The translations under genes were made by a program, and so were the position numbers. Shown here piece by piece: positions 5,609 through 5,915 of a stretch of DNA of 5,915 nucleotides. The first letter of the stretch is position 1; each line of letters begins with the position of its first letter. The notes under the pieces are model-generated. The model did no database searches. It worked only from the letters and a program-made list of their open reading frames with translations, and was not told the DNA's origin. This stretch comes from Blastocatellia bacterium (GTDB taxonomy: Bacteria; Acidobacteriota; Blastocatellia; Pyrinomonadales; Pyrinomonadaceae): positions 1-5,915 of the forward strand of contig JACDAY010000363.1 of the NCBI GenBank assembly GCA_013695195.1, read 5' to 3'.

Positions 5609-5915
5609 GTGAGTAAGATTGAGATCATTCCTCTCGGAGGAATCGGCGAATTCGGAATGAACTGCATGGGAATTCGCTACGGCGACGAGATGATAATCGT
5701 TGATGCCGGGATGGGATTTCCGGAAGAGACACCGTTCGGAGTAGATATTTCGATTCCCAACTTCGATTTTTTGGAAGAATATCGCGATGACATGACCGCG
5801 ATTATTCTCACCCACGGCCACGAAGATCATATCGGAGCTCTTTCTTATATCCTTAAAAAGTATAACTTACCTGTTTATGGTTCACGTTTTACATTAGCAT
5901 TGGCGGAAAAGCGAT
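5609..5915 (+). CDS. rnj: Ribonuclease J, N-terminal part (partial)
   Basis: The first 102 residues of a metallo-beta-lactamase/beta-CASP ribonuclease running off the right edge. RNase J enzymes combine 5'-to-3' exonuclease and endonuclease activity and take part in mRNA decay and rRNA maturation. Diagnostic segments are LGGIGEFGMN (9-18), IIVDAGMGFPEE (29-40), IPNFDFLEE (49-57) and the zinc-binding THGHEDHIGA (68-77), followed by PVYGSRFTLAL. HGHEDH is motif II of the family. The GTG at 5609 gives the usual short lead into the first strand (SKIEIIPLGG) and is preceded by AAAGGG at 5593-5598, ten nt away, a moderate ribosome binding site. The beta-CASP and C-terminal domains lie outside, so J1 and J2 types cannot be told apart. 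Placement after rsmA puts two RNA-processing genes together. Confidence 0.93.
   Translation, partial: MSKIEIIPLGGIGEFGMNCMGIRYGDEMIIVDAGMGFPEETPFGVDISIPNFDFLEEYRDDMTAIILTHGHEDHIGALSYILKKYNLPVYGSRFTLALAEKR

Overview
The window looks like chromosomal, mostly housekeeping DNA from a Gram-negative-type bacterium of middling GC content with AT-rich intergenic gaps. The protein sequences and the order ftsY, ribD, rsmA, RNase J suggest Acidobacteriota, possibly the Blastocatellia. That placement is an impression from sequence style, not a demonstrated assignment. There is no rRNA, tRNA, CRISPR array, insertion sequence or phage gene.

Left part (1-567). The window opens in the last 49 codons of a SpoIIE/PP2C-type serine phosphatase on the + strand. 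A small unrecognised gene of 61 codons follows on the - strand, facing it tail to tail. A 195-bp AT-rich divergent region comes next. It holds a promoter reading right (TTGACC, 18 bp, TAAAAT) and a perfect 11-bp tandem repeat lying where a ribosome binding site would be expected.

Signalling gene (568-2379). One long gene encodes a membrane sensor with two transmembrane segments, a Cache-like extracytoplasmic domain, HAMP and a C-terminal HD-GYP domain. It is probably a cyclic-di-GMP phosphodiesterase. A strong intrinsic terminator closes it, and a promoter for the next gene appears to be nested in that terminator.

Housekeeping cluster (2487-5915). On the + strand lie ftsY (SRP receptor), a 25-codon remnant of a DUF104/AF2212-like antitoxin, ribD (riboflavin deaminase-reductase), rsmA (16S rRNA dimethyltransferase, overlapping ribD by 8 bp) and the start of an RNase J gene, which runs off the right edge. 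ftsY through rsmA are tightly packed and probably co-transcribed. RNase J has its own extended -10 promoter candidate. The shared theme is protein targeting, ribosome maturation and RNA turnover, with ribD as a metabolic passenger.

No complete novel multi-gene system is visible. The points most worth a second look are a Cys-to-His change at a zinc-ligand position of RibD, the orphan antitoxin remnant whose excellent ribosome binding site may feed ribD by translational coupling, the promoter nested in a terminator ahead of ftsY, and the 11-bp tandem repeat in the leader of the HD-GYP gene.
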